From assembly GCF_907164905.1 (NCBI RefSeq), contig NZ_CAJRAF010000001.1, positions 1,523,001 through 1,587,000 of the forward strand: DNA of 64,000 nucleotides. Reading direction: 5' to 3'. Below the pieces are notes generated by a model. It saw nothing but the letters and a program-made list of their open reading frames with translations, did not search any database and had not been told where the DNA came from. This document shows, in pieces, positions 55,081 to 63,092 of the stretch (its first letter is position 1; every line of letters begins with the position of its first letter). A program made the position numbers and the translations under genes. This DNA comes from Dyadobacter sp. CECT 9275. GTDB taxonomy: Bacteria; Bacteroidota; Bacteroidia; Cytophagales; Spirosomataceae.

Positions 55081-56313
55081 TTAATGTCCGTAAAAAACAG
55101 AAGCAATTACAAAAGAGATCACCGAGGTTACTATTCCAAACATGAAAACGTTGTAAGCTACGCGCAGTAAACGGTACTTGCGCCCCAGTACCACCCCCTG
55201 TGAATAAACATCCTTGGTCAGGCTGCCATAGAGAAACTCGCGGTCGTTCATCATCTTGTTCATTCCGCTCGAATACTCACCGTACGACATCCTGTAAAAA
55301 TTCCCGAAGAAAAGCAGATTCACATTTTTGGTGTCAATATCCTCCTGTGTGAACGTTCCGTGCGGAAGACTGGGTCTTGTGGCCAGTATTGAAAACACCA
55401 TCGTGATCACGCAAATGGTCAGTAACAGGGTGGTAGGAATGATCAGATAGGAGTTGTCTTCCAGCTTACGTATCAGTACACTCAAGAGTACCGATATGAT
55501 AATGGAGGTGGTGGTGATCATAATGTGCGCCTTATTGTCTGCCATGTCGCTCAGTCGTTGGTGGTTATTGGAGCTGATCCTGAACATGGTTTCGATCCCC
55601 TTGTCTGGCCGGTCGGACTTTACTTTCTTATTTTCATTATGCTCTGCCAAAGCCGATGCTTCTTCCGAAAAGAGTGCTTTGGGACGTGTAGTTTCTACCT
55701 CCAGTACGGGTTCTGTTTCAAGGTCTTTTTCCTTAAGTTTCTCAAGGTTTTTCTTTTTCTGCTTGTCCAGCAAATTTTTGCAGAAATCGGTATGGAAGGT
55801 GTGTTCCTGTAATAATCGGATGGTATCCTGCCGCCATTTTACCTTATCTATTTTTTTTCCCAGCCTTTGCTCCGCTTCTTTGCGCATGAGTTTGTTGCGT
55901 TCCTGAAATTCTTCCGTCCCGAAATGGAAAAGGTCTGCATCGCAGACAATCTGTTCCAGCAGTGTTTTAGGTTTTTGGGGAATGATCGTGGCCAGAATGC
56001 AGGCCTTTACGTTTTCAATGATACCTTCGTCAAAACCTTCGCCTGCCAGAAACTCCGATGCCAGCTCGGCACCGCGCAGTTCGTGGCTGGACGACTGGCC
56101 GGTGTAATACCCCGTATCATGAAACCAGGCGGCTGCTCCTACAACGAATGAATCCCGGTCGCTGAGCCCATAATGGTTCGCGATTTTAGCTGCATTGGAT
56201 ACCACAGACTCTGTATGAGTAAGGTTGTGATAGATGAGCTCTGCGATTTCGCTGTTGCCAAAAAAATGCTGAACATGATGCCTTACTTTGTCGAGCCGGT
56301 TATTGTAATTCAT
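55081..56313 (-). CDS. HD-domain phosphohydrolase fused to a Pycsar-effector-type (DUF5706) membrane domain
   Basis: The N-terminal half is an HD metal-dependent phosphohydrolase: H29/H33 in HNLTH, HD at 65-66 (AAWFHDTG), HELRGAEL and D125/D127 in CDADLFHFG. A charged linker (about 185-240) leads to a C-terminal DUF5706 domain of the kind found in Pycsar effectors: MADNKAHIMITTTSIIIS, two adjacent membrane spans (about 265-315) and a third near 385-406. In Pycsar defence this membrane domain acts on cyclic-nucleotide binding; here it is attached to a hydrolase and set 12 bases upstream of ppk1. Housekeeping nucleotide or polyphosphate signalling is as likely as defence. The 410-residue size is well above that of stand-alone effectors. 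Confidence 0.82.
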   Translation of the reverse strand: MNYNNRLDKVRHHVQHFFGNSEIAELIYHNLTHTESVVSNAAKIANHYGLSDRDSFVVGAAAWFHDTGYYTGQSSSHELRGAELASEFLAGEGFDEGIIENVKACILATIIPQKPKTLLEQIVCDADLFHFGTEEFQERNKLMRKEAEQRLGKKIDKVKWRQDTIRLLQEHTFHTDFCKNLLDKQKKKNLEKLKEKDLETEPVLEVETTRPKALFSEEASALAEHNENKKVKSDRPDKGIETMFRISSNNHQRLSDMADNKAHIMITTTSIIISVLLSVLIRKLEDNSYLIIPTTLLLTICVITMVFSILATRPSLPHGTFTQEDIDTKNVNLLFFGNFYRMSYGEYSSGMNKMMNDREFLYGSLTKDVYSQGVVLGRKYRLLRVAYNVFMFGIVTSVISFVIASVFYGH

Positions 56314-56426
56314 AAATGAAAGGGAACAGTGTATTCTTTATAAGGTAAGTACAAGTTAACTTAAGAAAAACGAAACATTGGTCACAGTTTAAAATAATCG
56401 GTACTGGGCAGATTATATCTTGTGTG

Positions 56427-56448
56427 CCGAAAAGTGATCGCTTTTCGG
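56427..56448. terminator. Bidirectional stem-loop between the GAF and HD/Pycsar genes
   Basis: CCGAAAAG (56427-56434) and CTTTTCGG (56441-56448) form a perfect 8-base stem with a six-base loop, 20 bases downstream of the GAF-protein stop (minus strand). It probably terminates or protects that transcript, implying the ppk1 group has its own promoter in the remaining 110 bases. No T run follows. Confidence 0.55.
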
Positions 56449-56468
56449 TTCAAAACAGACGACGGATT

Positions 56469-58877
56469 TCAATTCCATTCCGAATCGAGGTTAACTCCGA
56501 TTCTCAGTGCTTTCAAACCGTTCACGCCCTGCAGTTCTTCCAGGTCCAGGTATTCCAGGTCGTCCAATAGAGTATTCTGTTCCTGCAGATACCTGATGTA
56601 ATCCACATATTCCTCAGCTGATTTATTATTGAAATAAACCATCGCAATTTTCCCGGGCTGCGTGAGGCGTTCGCCGGTACCCTTCACATGCACCTTGTCG
56701 ATTCGTTTTTTAATGATCTGATAACGGATATTGTATGCGCCTTCCACATCAAACCGGCGTTCGTCATCCCGGAAACTGATGTCTATACTGCCCGAATTAA
56801 TGAAAATGAGCTGCGTGGTACGCAGGTGTTTTTCCATTTGCGGAAGTAGCGAATGCGTGATCCTCGCTATGGCGGCCATGGAAGTAAGCTGCCATAGCCT
56901 GATATTTTTCAGATAAAGGTGGCTGAAAGGTTTGTTGGGATCAATGGCCTGGCCAATATAAATATCATATTCAATCCCGTCGGTCCTGAACTTTTCAAAG
57001 TACGTTGGGTACGACAGCTGGATCTCATTTTTGAAAAGGTCCAGGTACAGATTCACCGAGGAGTTAATTTTTTGCATTGATATTTCCAGTGCCCGCCGTT
57101 GCGCAAAGGCAGCACCGTTTTGTTCGTCAATGATATCAAAATAACTATCTATAGCCTCTGCAATGGGGTCTATCTCAGTTTCAGCAGCGCTTCCGGCCAA
57201 GGCGGGAACCGTCTGTATCACGCGGTTTTCTCTGAAATGCATCAGGAAAGGATGTACTTCGGTTTCCAGGAAATCCCGGATTTTCATTTCATCGTTGTCA
57301 TTTGATTCATCCACGATCTCGGCCAGCCATTTTTTGCATTTGAAAACCATTTCGTCCGCCAGGCCAAAACCCATTTGTTTTTTGAGCACCGAAAACGTTT
57401 CGATCAGGACGTTGAACTGTAAACGCAGGTCATTCCTCAGGGCCAGATTTCTTTCTATCGTGGAATTCCGGATATCTATTGCACCATAAAGCGGATACAC
57501 ATTTTTGAAATTAATACTTTCAATGGTTGCCGTGCTTGGCGACAGGGTTTTGTCTCTCAGGTAATGCCAGGCCGCGTCCTTGAATTTCCATTGAACGGCC
57601 GGCTGCAGGGAGGTGAATTTTTCCCGGATCACATTTTCTATGCCTGCATTAAACTCCTCAATACTGTTATGAAGTATCTGCGCGATCAAAGGAAGGGCCA
57701 TATCCAGCCTGGAAATCAGTTTTTCATCCAGCAGATTGGCCTGGTAGGTATACACCTCAAGTACACCCACTATCCGGTTGTCAAAGTAAACGGGCAACAA
57801 TCCGTAGGATTGGATACCATCCGTTTTTAATATCCTGATAAATTCGTATTTCTCATCCTCCTCCGTAAAAGATCTCATGAAGATCAGCTTAGGATCACTG
57901 AAATAGCTTTCCGCCATCGACAGGTACGTTTTTTCGGCCAGATCGCCGATGGCGGCTGCACTGATGAGCTTGCTGTTCAGGAAAGTACTCTGCTGGAAAA
58001 CCAGCTTGTTGTTGACTTTCAGCATGGGCATCATCCCAAACTCAATCGCCTGGTTTTCAACCAGCCCTTTCAGGGATTCGGTTACCTGACTAAAAAATGT
58101 CTTTGAGTCAAATGTACTTCTGTTCAGGATTACATTTTTGATGTTTTCAACGGAATGTTCCGAGGTGACGTCGGTCAGTGTGATGATTGAAAACCCTTCA
58201 AACCGGAAAAGAGAGAGCGGAAGCAGATCGGTGATCAGACTGAGATCCTCATTTGCCTGAAATCTTCTGCGAAGCAGTTCAAGGTTTAATTCAGGAAGTT
58301 CGCCTTTGGGAGAAACGGTCGTAAAGCTGTTGTCAATATTAAGCTTGTAAAATTTCTGAAGTCCGGATACGTCGTCTTTTAGGGTAATGATCAGATCATT
58401 GGAATGAATGGCAGGGAAATTATAGAGTTTTTCCAGCACAAATGCATAGACCATCTGTACCTTTTCCGTCACAGAAAAGGAGTTTTCCTTCATAATACCG
58501 CATTTTACTTCACCGGTGGAGTTTTCAATCATCAGATTATAGAAAGCGTCGGTTCCGTAAAGAATAATGGGGCTTATGGGGGTACTAATGGCCCACAGAA
58601 CGGATTTTTCGTCGGTTACGGGCGGTACAAGCATGTCGTATACCAAGGCAAGCTGCTCCTCGTATTTGGATATATTGCCCAGGGGAACACTTTCCAGAAA
58701 AGCAGGGTCAGCTTTGAGCCGGTTGACAACCATTTCAAAAAATGACCTTCGGATAGAAGTTTCCTGTTGTATTTTGTTTTCAAGATGGCTGACGTACTTC
58801 CTGAAAGAGATGGAAGCATCAATAGTCAACGCCGCCAGTGGAGAGTCTTTCGAGACATCAATGATGATGGATTTCAT
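56469..58877 (-). CDS. Large cytoplasmic GAF-domain protein of unknown function
   Basis: This 802-residue protein has no signal or membrane segments. A GAF-like domain is visible at about 250-410 (including SYGLLPVYFDNRIVGVLEVY). Downstream, VYPLYGAIDIRNST (460-473) resembles the first beta-strand and metal-binding Asp of class III nucleotide cyclases, followed by long helices. The typical second metal Asp and other cyclase residues were not found, so a true cyclase is doubtful. The C-terminal 250 residues are unassigned. It precedes the HD/Pycsar-like gene by 155 bases, with a terminator between. The GAF fold suggests sensing of a small ligand; the output is unknown. Confidence 0.68.
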   Translation of the reverse strand: MKSIIIDVSKDSPLAALTIDASISFRKYVSHLENKIQQETSIRRSFFEMVVNRLKADPAFLESVPLGNISKYEEQLALVYDMLVPPVTDEKSVLWAISTPISPIILYGTDAFYNLMIENSTGEVKCGIMKENSFSVTEKVQMVYAFVLEKLYNFPAIHSNDLIITLKDDVSGLQKFYKLNIDNSFTTVSPKGELPELNLELLRRRFQANEDLSLITDLLPLSLFRFEGFSIITLTDVTSEHSVENIKNVILNRSTFDSKTFFSQVTESLKGLVENQAIEFGMMPMLKVNNKLVFQQSTFLNSKLISAAAIGDLAEKTYLSMAESYFSDPKLIFMRSFTEEDEKYEFIRILKTDGIQSYGLLPVYFDNRIVGVLEVYTYQANLLDEKLISRLDMALPLIAQILHNSIEEFNAGIENVIREKFTSLQPAVQWKFKDAAWHYLRDKTLSPSTATIESINFKNVYPLYGAIDIRNSTIERNLALRNDLRLQFNVLIETFSVLKKQMGFGLADEMVFKCKKWLAEIVDESNDNDEMKIRDFLETEVHPFLMHFRENRVIQTVPALAGSAAETEIDPIAEAIDSYFDIIDEQNGAAFAQRRALEISMQKINSSVNLYLDLFKNEIQLSYPTYFEKFRTDGIEYDIYIGQAIDPNKPFSHLYLKNIRLWQLTSMAAIARITHSLLPQMEKHLRTTQLIFINSGSIDISFRDDERRFDVEGAYNIRYQIIKKRIDKVHVKGTGERLTQPGKIAMVYFNNKSAEEYVDYIRYLQEQNTLLDDLEYLDLEELQGVNGLKALRIGVNLDSEWN

Positions 58878-59076
58878 TATTTTTATTGTCCTGGTCGCAG
58901 ATGTGTAAGTTAAGAATTATCCTGCGGTTACCGGATTTAATCCGGGAAAATTCACAAATAGCCGTGGGTAAACTCTTCATTTTTTGTTTCCGGCCTGAGC
59001 CGATAAGGAAAAATAATTATATAATCGAGAACAATAAACAATGAGATAGAATTCCTTTAAAAAGGACGATTATTCT

Positions 59077-59661
59077 TTAAAGTTTGAATCTTATACCCGC
59101 ACCTATTTTGATAATGTCCGACGGGGACAAAGATTTCGTATTTAAAAAATAACTGACCAGGTACAGATCATTTGAGTTGAGTTCTATATAGCCTGTGGTT
59201 GCTTTGATAAAATTGCTTTCAGGAGATTTCCAGGTTATTGAAGTTTCGGTTATGAGGTGTGCTCTGAGGGCAGTTTTCCACCAGTAATAACCTTCCGGAT
59301 ATCTTCCCGGCCATCTGAAATGAAAGTCTTCTCCAAACTGGTAGCTGAAGCGGATGCCCGTATCCAGTACATTGATGTTCATCTTTGTAGAAGGTTTTAT
59401 AATGAAAGGTTCGTAAACAAATGATCCTGATAAGATATGCAGGGGGCCGCCTTTTGGCTCTGGTACATAACCGTACTGTACACTAAGCCTGGCACGGTCT
59501 TTCAGGATGTCATATCCGGTTCCCACGCTGAGCCAGCCAATACTCCCCGCATACTGGACGGTGGCAAAGTCTGGGATTAGCCATTTGAGCGGCTGTGCCT
59601 TTGTCGGTAATAAGCCTGAGAGGATAAACAGGATGATTATCCGGAGAAATTTGTCATTCAT
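59077..59661 (-). CDS. Small outer-membrane beta-barrel-like protein, unknown function
   Basis: This 194-residue protein has a signal peptide (MNDKFLRIIILFILSGLLPTKA) and alternating amphipathic strands typical of small outer-membrane barrels, for example YAGSIGWLSVGTGYDI, RLSVQYGYVPEP and the C-terminal IIKIGAGIRFKL. The family is not recognised. It is the last gene of the second ATP-grasp operon, four bases after the metallophosphoesterase gene. Confidence 0.65.
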   Translation of the reverse strand: MNDKFLRIIILFILSGLLPTKAQPLKWLIPDFATVQYAGSIGWLSVGTGYDILKDRARLSVQYGYVPEPKGGPLHILSGSFVYEPFIIKPSTKMNINVLDTGIRFSYQFGEDFHFRWPGRYPEGYYWWKTALRAHLITETSITWKSPESNFIKATTGYIELNSNDLYLVSYFLNTKSLSPSDIIKIGAGIRFKL

Positions 59662-59665
59662 GGTT

Positions 59666-60508
59666 TCAATAATCGATGATGCTCTTCAATACCTTGCCAT
59701 CCACTATTTTCAGCAGGACAAAAGCATCCTGTTCGTACGCATAACTGGTGATGTAACGAACATGGTCATCATAGGGGTAAAAATCTCTGTGCTCATGCAC
59801 ATGGCCGTGAAGTGATACAAGCAAATTCGGTGTCTGGCTCAAAAGCCGGGTGTAAGGGCCTTCAAGGTCAGTGTTGAATTCGTCTGGGCTAAAGGGCGGT
59901 ACGTGCGAAACCGTGACGATATGTTTCACGTTGGCGGCAGGTTTCAGTGCATTGCCCAGCCAGTTCATATCCGGTACCTTCCTGAACTTGTACTCGAGGC
60001 TGTTGGTATTGTGGGTCACAAACCGGATGCTGTCATAAACAAATGAAAGATTCAGTGGCCCGAACATTTTCTCGAAAACGACTTCTCCATTGGCCACCAG
60101 ATCATGGTTGCCGATTACGCCGATGTATGGTTTGCTGAGTTTTGCCAGGCGGCTGTTAACCCACTCAAATTCCTGCAGAAGCCCAAAATCGGAAATGTCT
60201 CCCGCCAGTAAAATGAAATCTATTTCCGGCAGGGTATTGGCCTTTTTTACAAAACGGTCGATGTGAGCATAAAATCGCTGGGAATCTCCGGTGAAGGCGA
60301 TGGTCACGGTATCATCGGCATTCCGGCCTAGTTTGGCAATGTTCTTTTCGTTGAGATTAACGGGAGAGTTCCGGTCGCTGGTCTGGTTAGGGCTAAATTC
60401 AAAAGCGTTGCAGCTCCCTAGAAACAAGGCCAGGATAAAAAAACTGTTGCGCGCAAAAGCAGGGTGCTTTAATACGTGCAACAGCAGATATTTTACAATC
60501 GTTTTCAC
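59666..60508 (-). CDS. Lipoprotein metallophosphoesterase (calcineurin-like)
   Basis: This 280-residue protein starts with GTG at 60508. A hydrophobic segment ends in a lipobox (LFLGSC), so it is probably a lipoprotein facing the periplasm. The metallophosphoesterase core has FTGDSQ, LAGDISDFG, VIGNHDLV, SHVPPF and LHGHVHEH, a complete metal set. It follows the ICMT-like gene by 17 bases and precedes the small barrel gene by 4. In this operon it may trim a phosphate or a phospho-head-group from a lipid or a periplasmic metabolite. Confidence 0.85.
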   Translation of the reverse strand: MKTIVKYLLLHVLKHPAFARNSFFILALFLGSCNAFEFSPNQTSDRNSPVNLNEKNIAKLGRNADDTVTIAFTGDSQRFYAHIDRFVKKANTLPEIDFILLAGDISDFGLLQEFEWVNSRLAKLSKPYIGVIGNHDLVANGEVVFEKMFGPLNLSFVYDSIRFVTHNTNSLEYKFRKVPDMNWLGNALKPAANVKHIVTVSHVPPFSPDEFNTDLEGPYTRLLSQTPNLLVSLHGHVHEHRDFYPYDDHVRYITSYAYEQDAFVLLKIVDGKVLKSIIDY

Positions 60509-60525
60509 AGCATTATATCAAAAAA

Positions 60526-61254
60526 TTACGATAAAATCTCGGTCATTTTTCCCGATTTTTTGAGGTACCTGACGTAGCCGTAGGCCAGCCCCAGCAGGAT
60601 TACTATGGCGCCAAATAGCCAGTTTCGGTTGGGCGCGTTATATGTTAATTCCGGATATTTGAACAGCAGCAAGGCAGTGATACCCACCAGCCACACCAGC
60701 AGGGTATTGTACTCTTTCAGGATCCATCTTTTGTAATTGAACCGCATTCCGGCCAGGGTATCTGAAATTCCATCGAAGCTGAACCACCAGCGGTTCACTT
60801 TCTGGCAGTAATTATCAAACTCAGCACCAAATTTATTGCGAAGAAAATTCTCTTCTGCCAGCACAATGGCCTGATAGATAAACAAGAAAAACGGTATGAC
60901 CAGCCCAACATACAGTAGCGAATTGGAAAGTATTCCGGCTCCGAGCAGCATCATTATATTACCCACATACAGCGGGTTACGGCCATGCCGGAAAATGCCC
61001 TCGGTCACCAGCTTTTCGGCATATACTTTCTTATCGCGACCACCGCGGATGATATAGGCCAGCCCGATGGTGGCTGCCCTGATGGCCTCTCCGGAAATGG
61101 TGATCAGCAGTCCGAGGATGATCGGGATTAAATAATAATTTTCTCCCCACCCGGCAGCTGTAAACAGGGCAGGTGAAGGAGCAAAAAGAAGCAGATATAG
61201 GAAGATGAATAAATTATTCCTGTAACGAAAGAAGAAGTTTCCGATGGCGATCAT
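60526..61254 (-). CDS. ICMT/PEMT-like membrane methyltransferase
   Basis: The start is placed at the ATG at 61254, which overlaps the CmoA-like stop by four bases (ATGA); a GTG 12 codons upstream would overlap it by 40. The 242 residues hold about six membrane spans. The C-terminal part has the signature of isoprenylcysteine carboxyl methyltransferase / phospholipid N-methyltransferase proteins: FRHGRNPLYVGNIMML, then EENFLRNKFGAEFDNYC. These enzymes methylate a carboxylate or amine on a lipid-like substrate at the membrane, using SAM. Coupling to a second SAM enzyme and an ATP-grasp ligase suggests a membrane-bound modified product. Confidence 0.83.
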   Translation of the reverse strand: MIAIGNFFFRYRNNLFIFLYLLLFAPSPALFTAAGWGENYYLIPIILGLLITISGEAIRAATIGLAYIIRGGRDKKVYAEKLVTEGIFRHGRNPLYVGNIMMLLGAGILSNSLLYVGLVIPFFLFIYQAIVLAEENFLRNKFGAEFDNYCQKVNRWWFSFDGISDTLAGMRFNYKRWILKEYNTLLVWLVGITALLLFKYPELTYNAPNRNWLFGAIVILLGLAYGYVRYLKKSGKMTEILS

Positions 61255-61997
61255 TGTTTGGTAGCGATTATTCCTGAAAAATTGTACCACTTGAAAAACG
61301 TTTCGCAGTGGGTAAAACCGGATTCATGGAGGAGTTCTACATTTTCAGATAATTTGTAAGGGATTAGAACATTTTCCAGGGCCTCGCGTTTCTGTGATAT
61401 CTCCAGCTCGCTGTAATCCCGGCGGCGTTTGTAGTCGTAATAGTATTTGATGAAGTCCCGGTTAAAAACGCTGTTTTCCGCCAGTACCTTTTCTACGAGT
61501 ATCAATACACCTCCCTGGTTTAACCCTTCATAAATATTTTTGAGCAGTTTGCTGCGGTACAGCGGGCGCACAAACTGGAGTGTCAGACAAAGTATTACTA
61601 CGGAGGCATTTTGAATGCGGGGCTGTTGATGGAGATCGTCGACGAGCAGCTCGTACGGACGGGTAAGACCGGCTTCCTTCAGTTTTATGTCGCATTTGCT
61701 GATCATTTCTGCCGATTCATCAATACCGATAAAGGGGATATCCTGTGGAACGAGCTCGTTAAGGCCAATTAAGGTTGTGCCCGTAGAACAGCCCAGATCG
61801 TAAATACTTGTGCCGGGCAATGCGTGGTCGGCAGCCAGTTCCGCAACCATGCGCTGGATTTCGCCGTAGTAGGGGACAGAACGGTTCACCATGTCGTCAA
61901 AAACATTGACAACCCTGGTTCCGAATTTAAAATCTGAAACTTTGGTGATCTCGTCTCTGAAAACAGCGTCCTGCTCCTGACTATTGGATCTTTTCAT
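61251..61997 (-). CDS. CmoA-like carboxy-SAM synthase / SAM-dependent methyltransferase
   Basis: This 248-residue protein is close to E. coli CmoA in length and motifs: the N-terminal DFKFGTRVVNVFDDM with NRSVPYY, SAM motif IYDLGCSTGTT, TLQFVRPL, and the C-terminal YSELEISQKREALENVL, which in CmoA holds the Arg contacting the added carboxylate. CmoA converts SAM and prephenate to carboxy-SAM; its usual partner CmoB then modifies tRNA uridine-34. No CmoB is nearby. Instead this gene sits between an ATP-grasp ligase (49-base gap) and an ICMT-like enzyme (4-base overlap), so carboxy-SAM or a related donor might be used on another substrate. An ordinary methyltransferase with CmoA ancestry is the alternative. 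Confidence 0.78.
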   Translation of the reverse strand: MKRSNSQEQDAVFRDEITKVSDFKFGTRVVNVFDDMVNRSVPYYGEIQRMVAELAADHALPGTSIYDLGCSTGTTLIGLNELVPQDIPFIGIDESAEMISKCDIKLKEAGLTRPYELLVDDLHQQPRIQNASVVILCLTLQFVRPLYRSKLLKNIYEGLNQGGVLILVEKVLAENSVFNRDFIKYYYDYKRRRDYSELEISQKREALENVLIPYKLSENVELLHESGFTHCETFFKWYNFSGIIATKQ

Positions 61998-62046
61998 AGT
62001 TTTTAATCATCATAATTGGTGTTGATGTTCCCTTGCTTATCTGATA

Positions 62047-62958
62047 TTACCAGACATTGTTCTGGGGCAGTTTATGTCTGATAGGTTCCCTTGTGTTTTC
62101 GGTGAATCTGTTGAAAACAGCGGAGGCAATATAGGGTGCGGCTTCTTCCCGGCAGGGGGCAAAGCTAGGCCAGTCATTCAGGTCAATGATTTTGAAATTG
62201 CCGTCTTTGTCCACAATCGCATCGCCGCCGTAAACTTCCACACCCACCGCTATTGCGGCTGCATTGGCTATTACTTTCAGTTTTTCAGTATCAAATACAT
62301 AATGAGAAGCCTGTCCGTTGATATTCTCGTAGTCGGTATATTTGTGGTGTTTATTTTCGAAGGGATAAAACCAGTAAAAAAATCCCGAGCTGCGCACACC
62401 GTAAAACTTGACGAGATCCCCGGTCAGATGTTCGGAAACCAACGCCTCCTGGATATCACGCAAACCATATTCCCGCAGGATCTCATGCCCTTCCTGCCTT
62501 GAACTTACAAATGTTACATCCTCCCGGTGCATGGCGTGGAAATCACCCCTCTTCACCCAGAACTGCTGGAACGGGAAACCGTCAAAAACCCCGGCATCGT
62601 TGTAAAATGTGGAGACCACCAGGCTACGGGGCACTGGAATATTGTAATATTCCAGTGCTTTGTGCATGTTGATCCGATACGAATTTTCGATACTAAAGCC
62701 CGAGTTGACAACTTTTGCCCCACGGTATTCCAATGACTGCAATTTTTTTACGACCTGTTTCTGGCGGGCCATGGTCATGATATGCTGAGATCCGTTCTGT
62801 TCCTGAGCAAGGAATTCGTCCTCATCGTAAAGCTGGATTTTGCAGCCCATTTTCTGTAATTCTGCCAGCGTCAAAGAGAATATCGCCTCGTCGTTCCCAA
62901 TATGATTGGGAGAGTATTTTTTATTGCGGCTCACCGCCAGTATTTCTAAATGTTCCAT
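62047..62958 (-). CDS. ATP-grasp ligase (RimK-like), copy 2
   Basis: This is a paralogue of the ATP-grasp gene at 1993-2862. The start is set at the ATG at 62958 (MEHLEILAVSRNKKYSP, 303 residues) because it aligns with the start of the paralogue, and because the upstream extension would run into a hairpin. Shared features are SPNHIGNDEAIFSLT, FWVKRGDFHA, EHLTGDLVKFYGV, VYGGDAIV and IIDLNDWPSFAPCR. It carries about 15 extra C-terminal residues. It is the first gene of the operon with the CmoA-like, ICMT-like, metallophosphoesterase and barrel genes. Substrate unknown; the similarity to copy 1 suggests related substrates in two pathways. Confidence 0.85.
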   Translation of the reverse strand: MEHLEILAVSRNKKYSPNHIGNDEAIFSLTLAELQKMGCKIQLYDEDEFLAQEQNGSQHIMTMARQKQVVKKLQSLEYRGAKVVNSGFSIENSYRINMHKALEYYNIPVPRSLVVSTFYNDAGVFDGFPFQQFWVKRGDFHAMHREDVTFVSSRQEGHEILREYGLRDIQEALVSEHLTGDLVKFYGVRSSGFFYWFYPFENKHHKYTDYENINGQASHYVFDTEKLKVIANAAAIAVGVEVYGGDAIVDKDGNFKIIDLNDWPSFAPCREEAAPYIASAVFNRFTENTREPIRHKLPQNNVW

Positions 62959-63004
62959 GTTAATCGGTACTAAGTTTATCTGAACGGGATAGGTTAATCT
63001 GCTT

Positions 63005-63040
63005 ATTTGAAACTGATATGAATGCATCTCAGTTTCAAAT
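63005..63040. terminator. Strong stem-loop downstream of the RND gene
   Basis: ATTTGAAACTGA (63005-63016) pairs perfectly with TCAGTTTCAAAT (63029-63040); an inner ATG/CAT adds three pairs. It lies 52 bases after the RND stop (minus strand) and 46 bases before the ATP-grasp start, so it probably terminates or stabilises the pump transcript and separates the two units. Confidence 0.6.
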
Positions 63041-63092
63041 CAAACCATGACCCTTCTGATCCGTTCAGATAAATTTTTAGCTGAGATATTCT

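Noticed and set aside
62958..63027. N-terminal extension of the second ATP-grasp gene by 23 codons
   Set aside because: The paralogue begins exactly at the internal Met, and the extension runs into a strong stem-loop that looks like a terminator of the RND gene.
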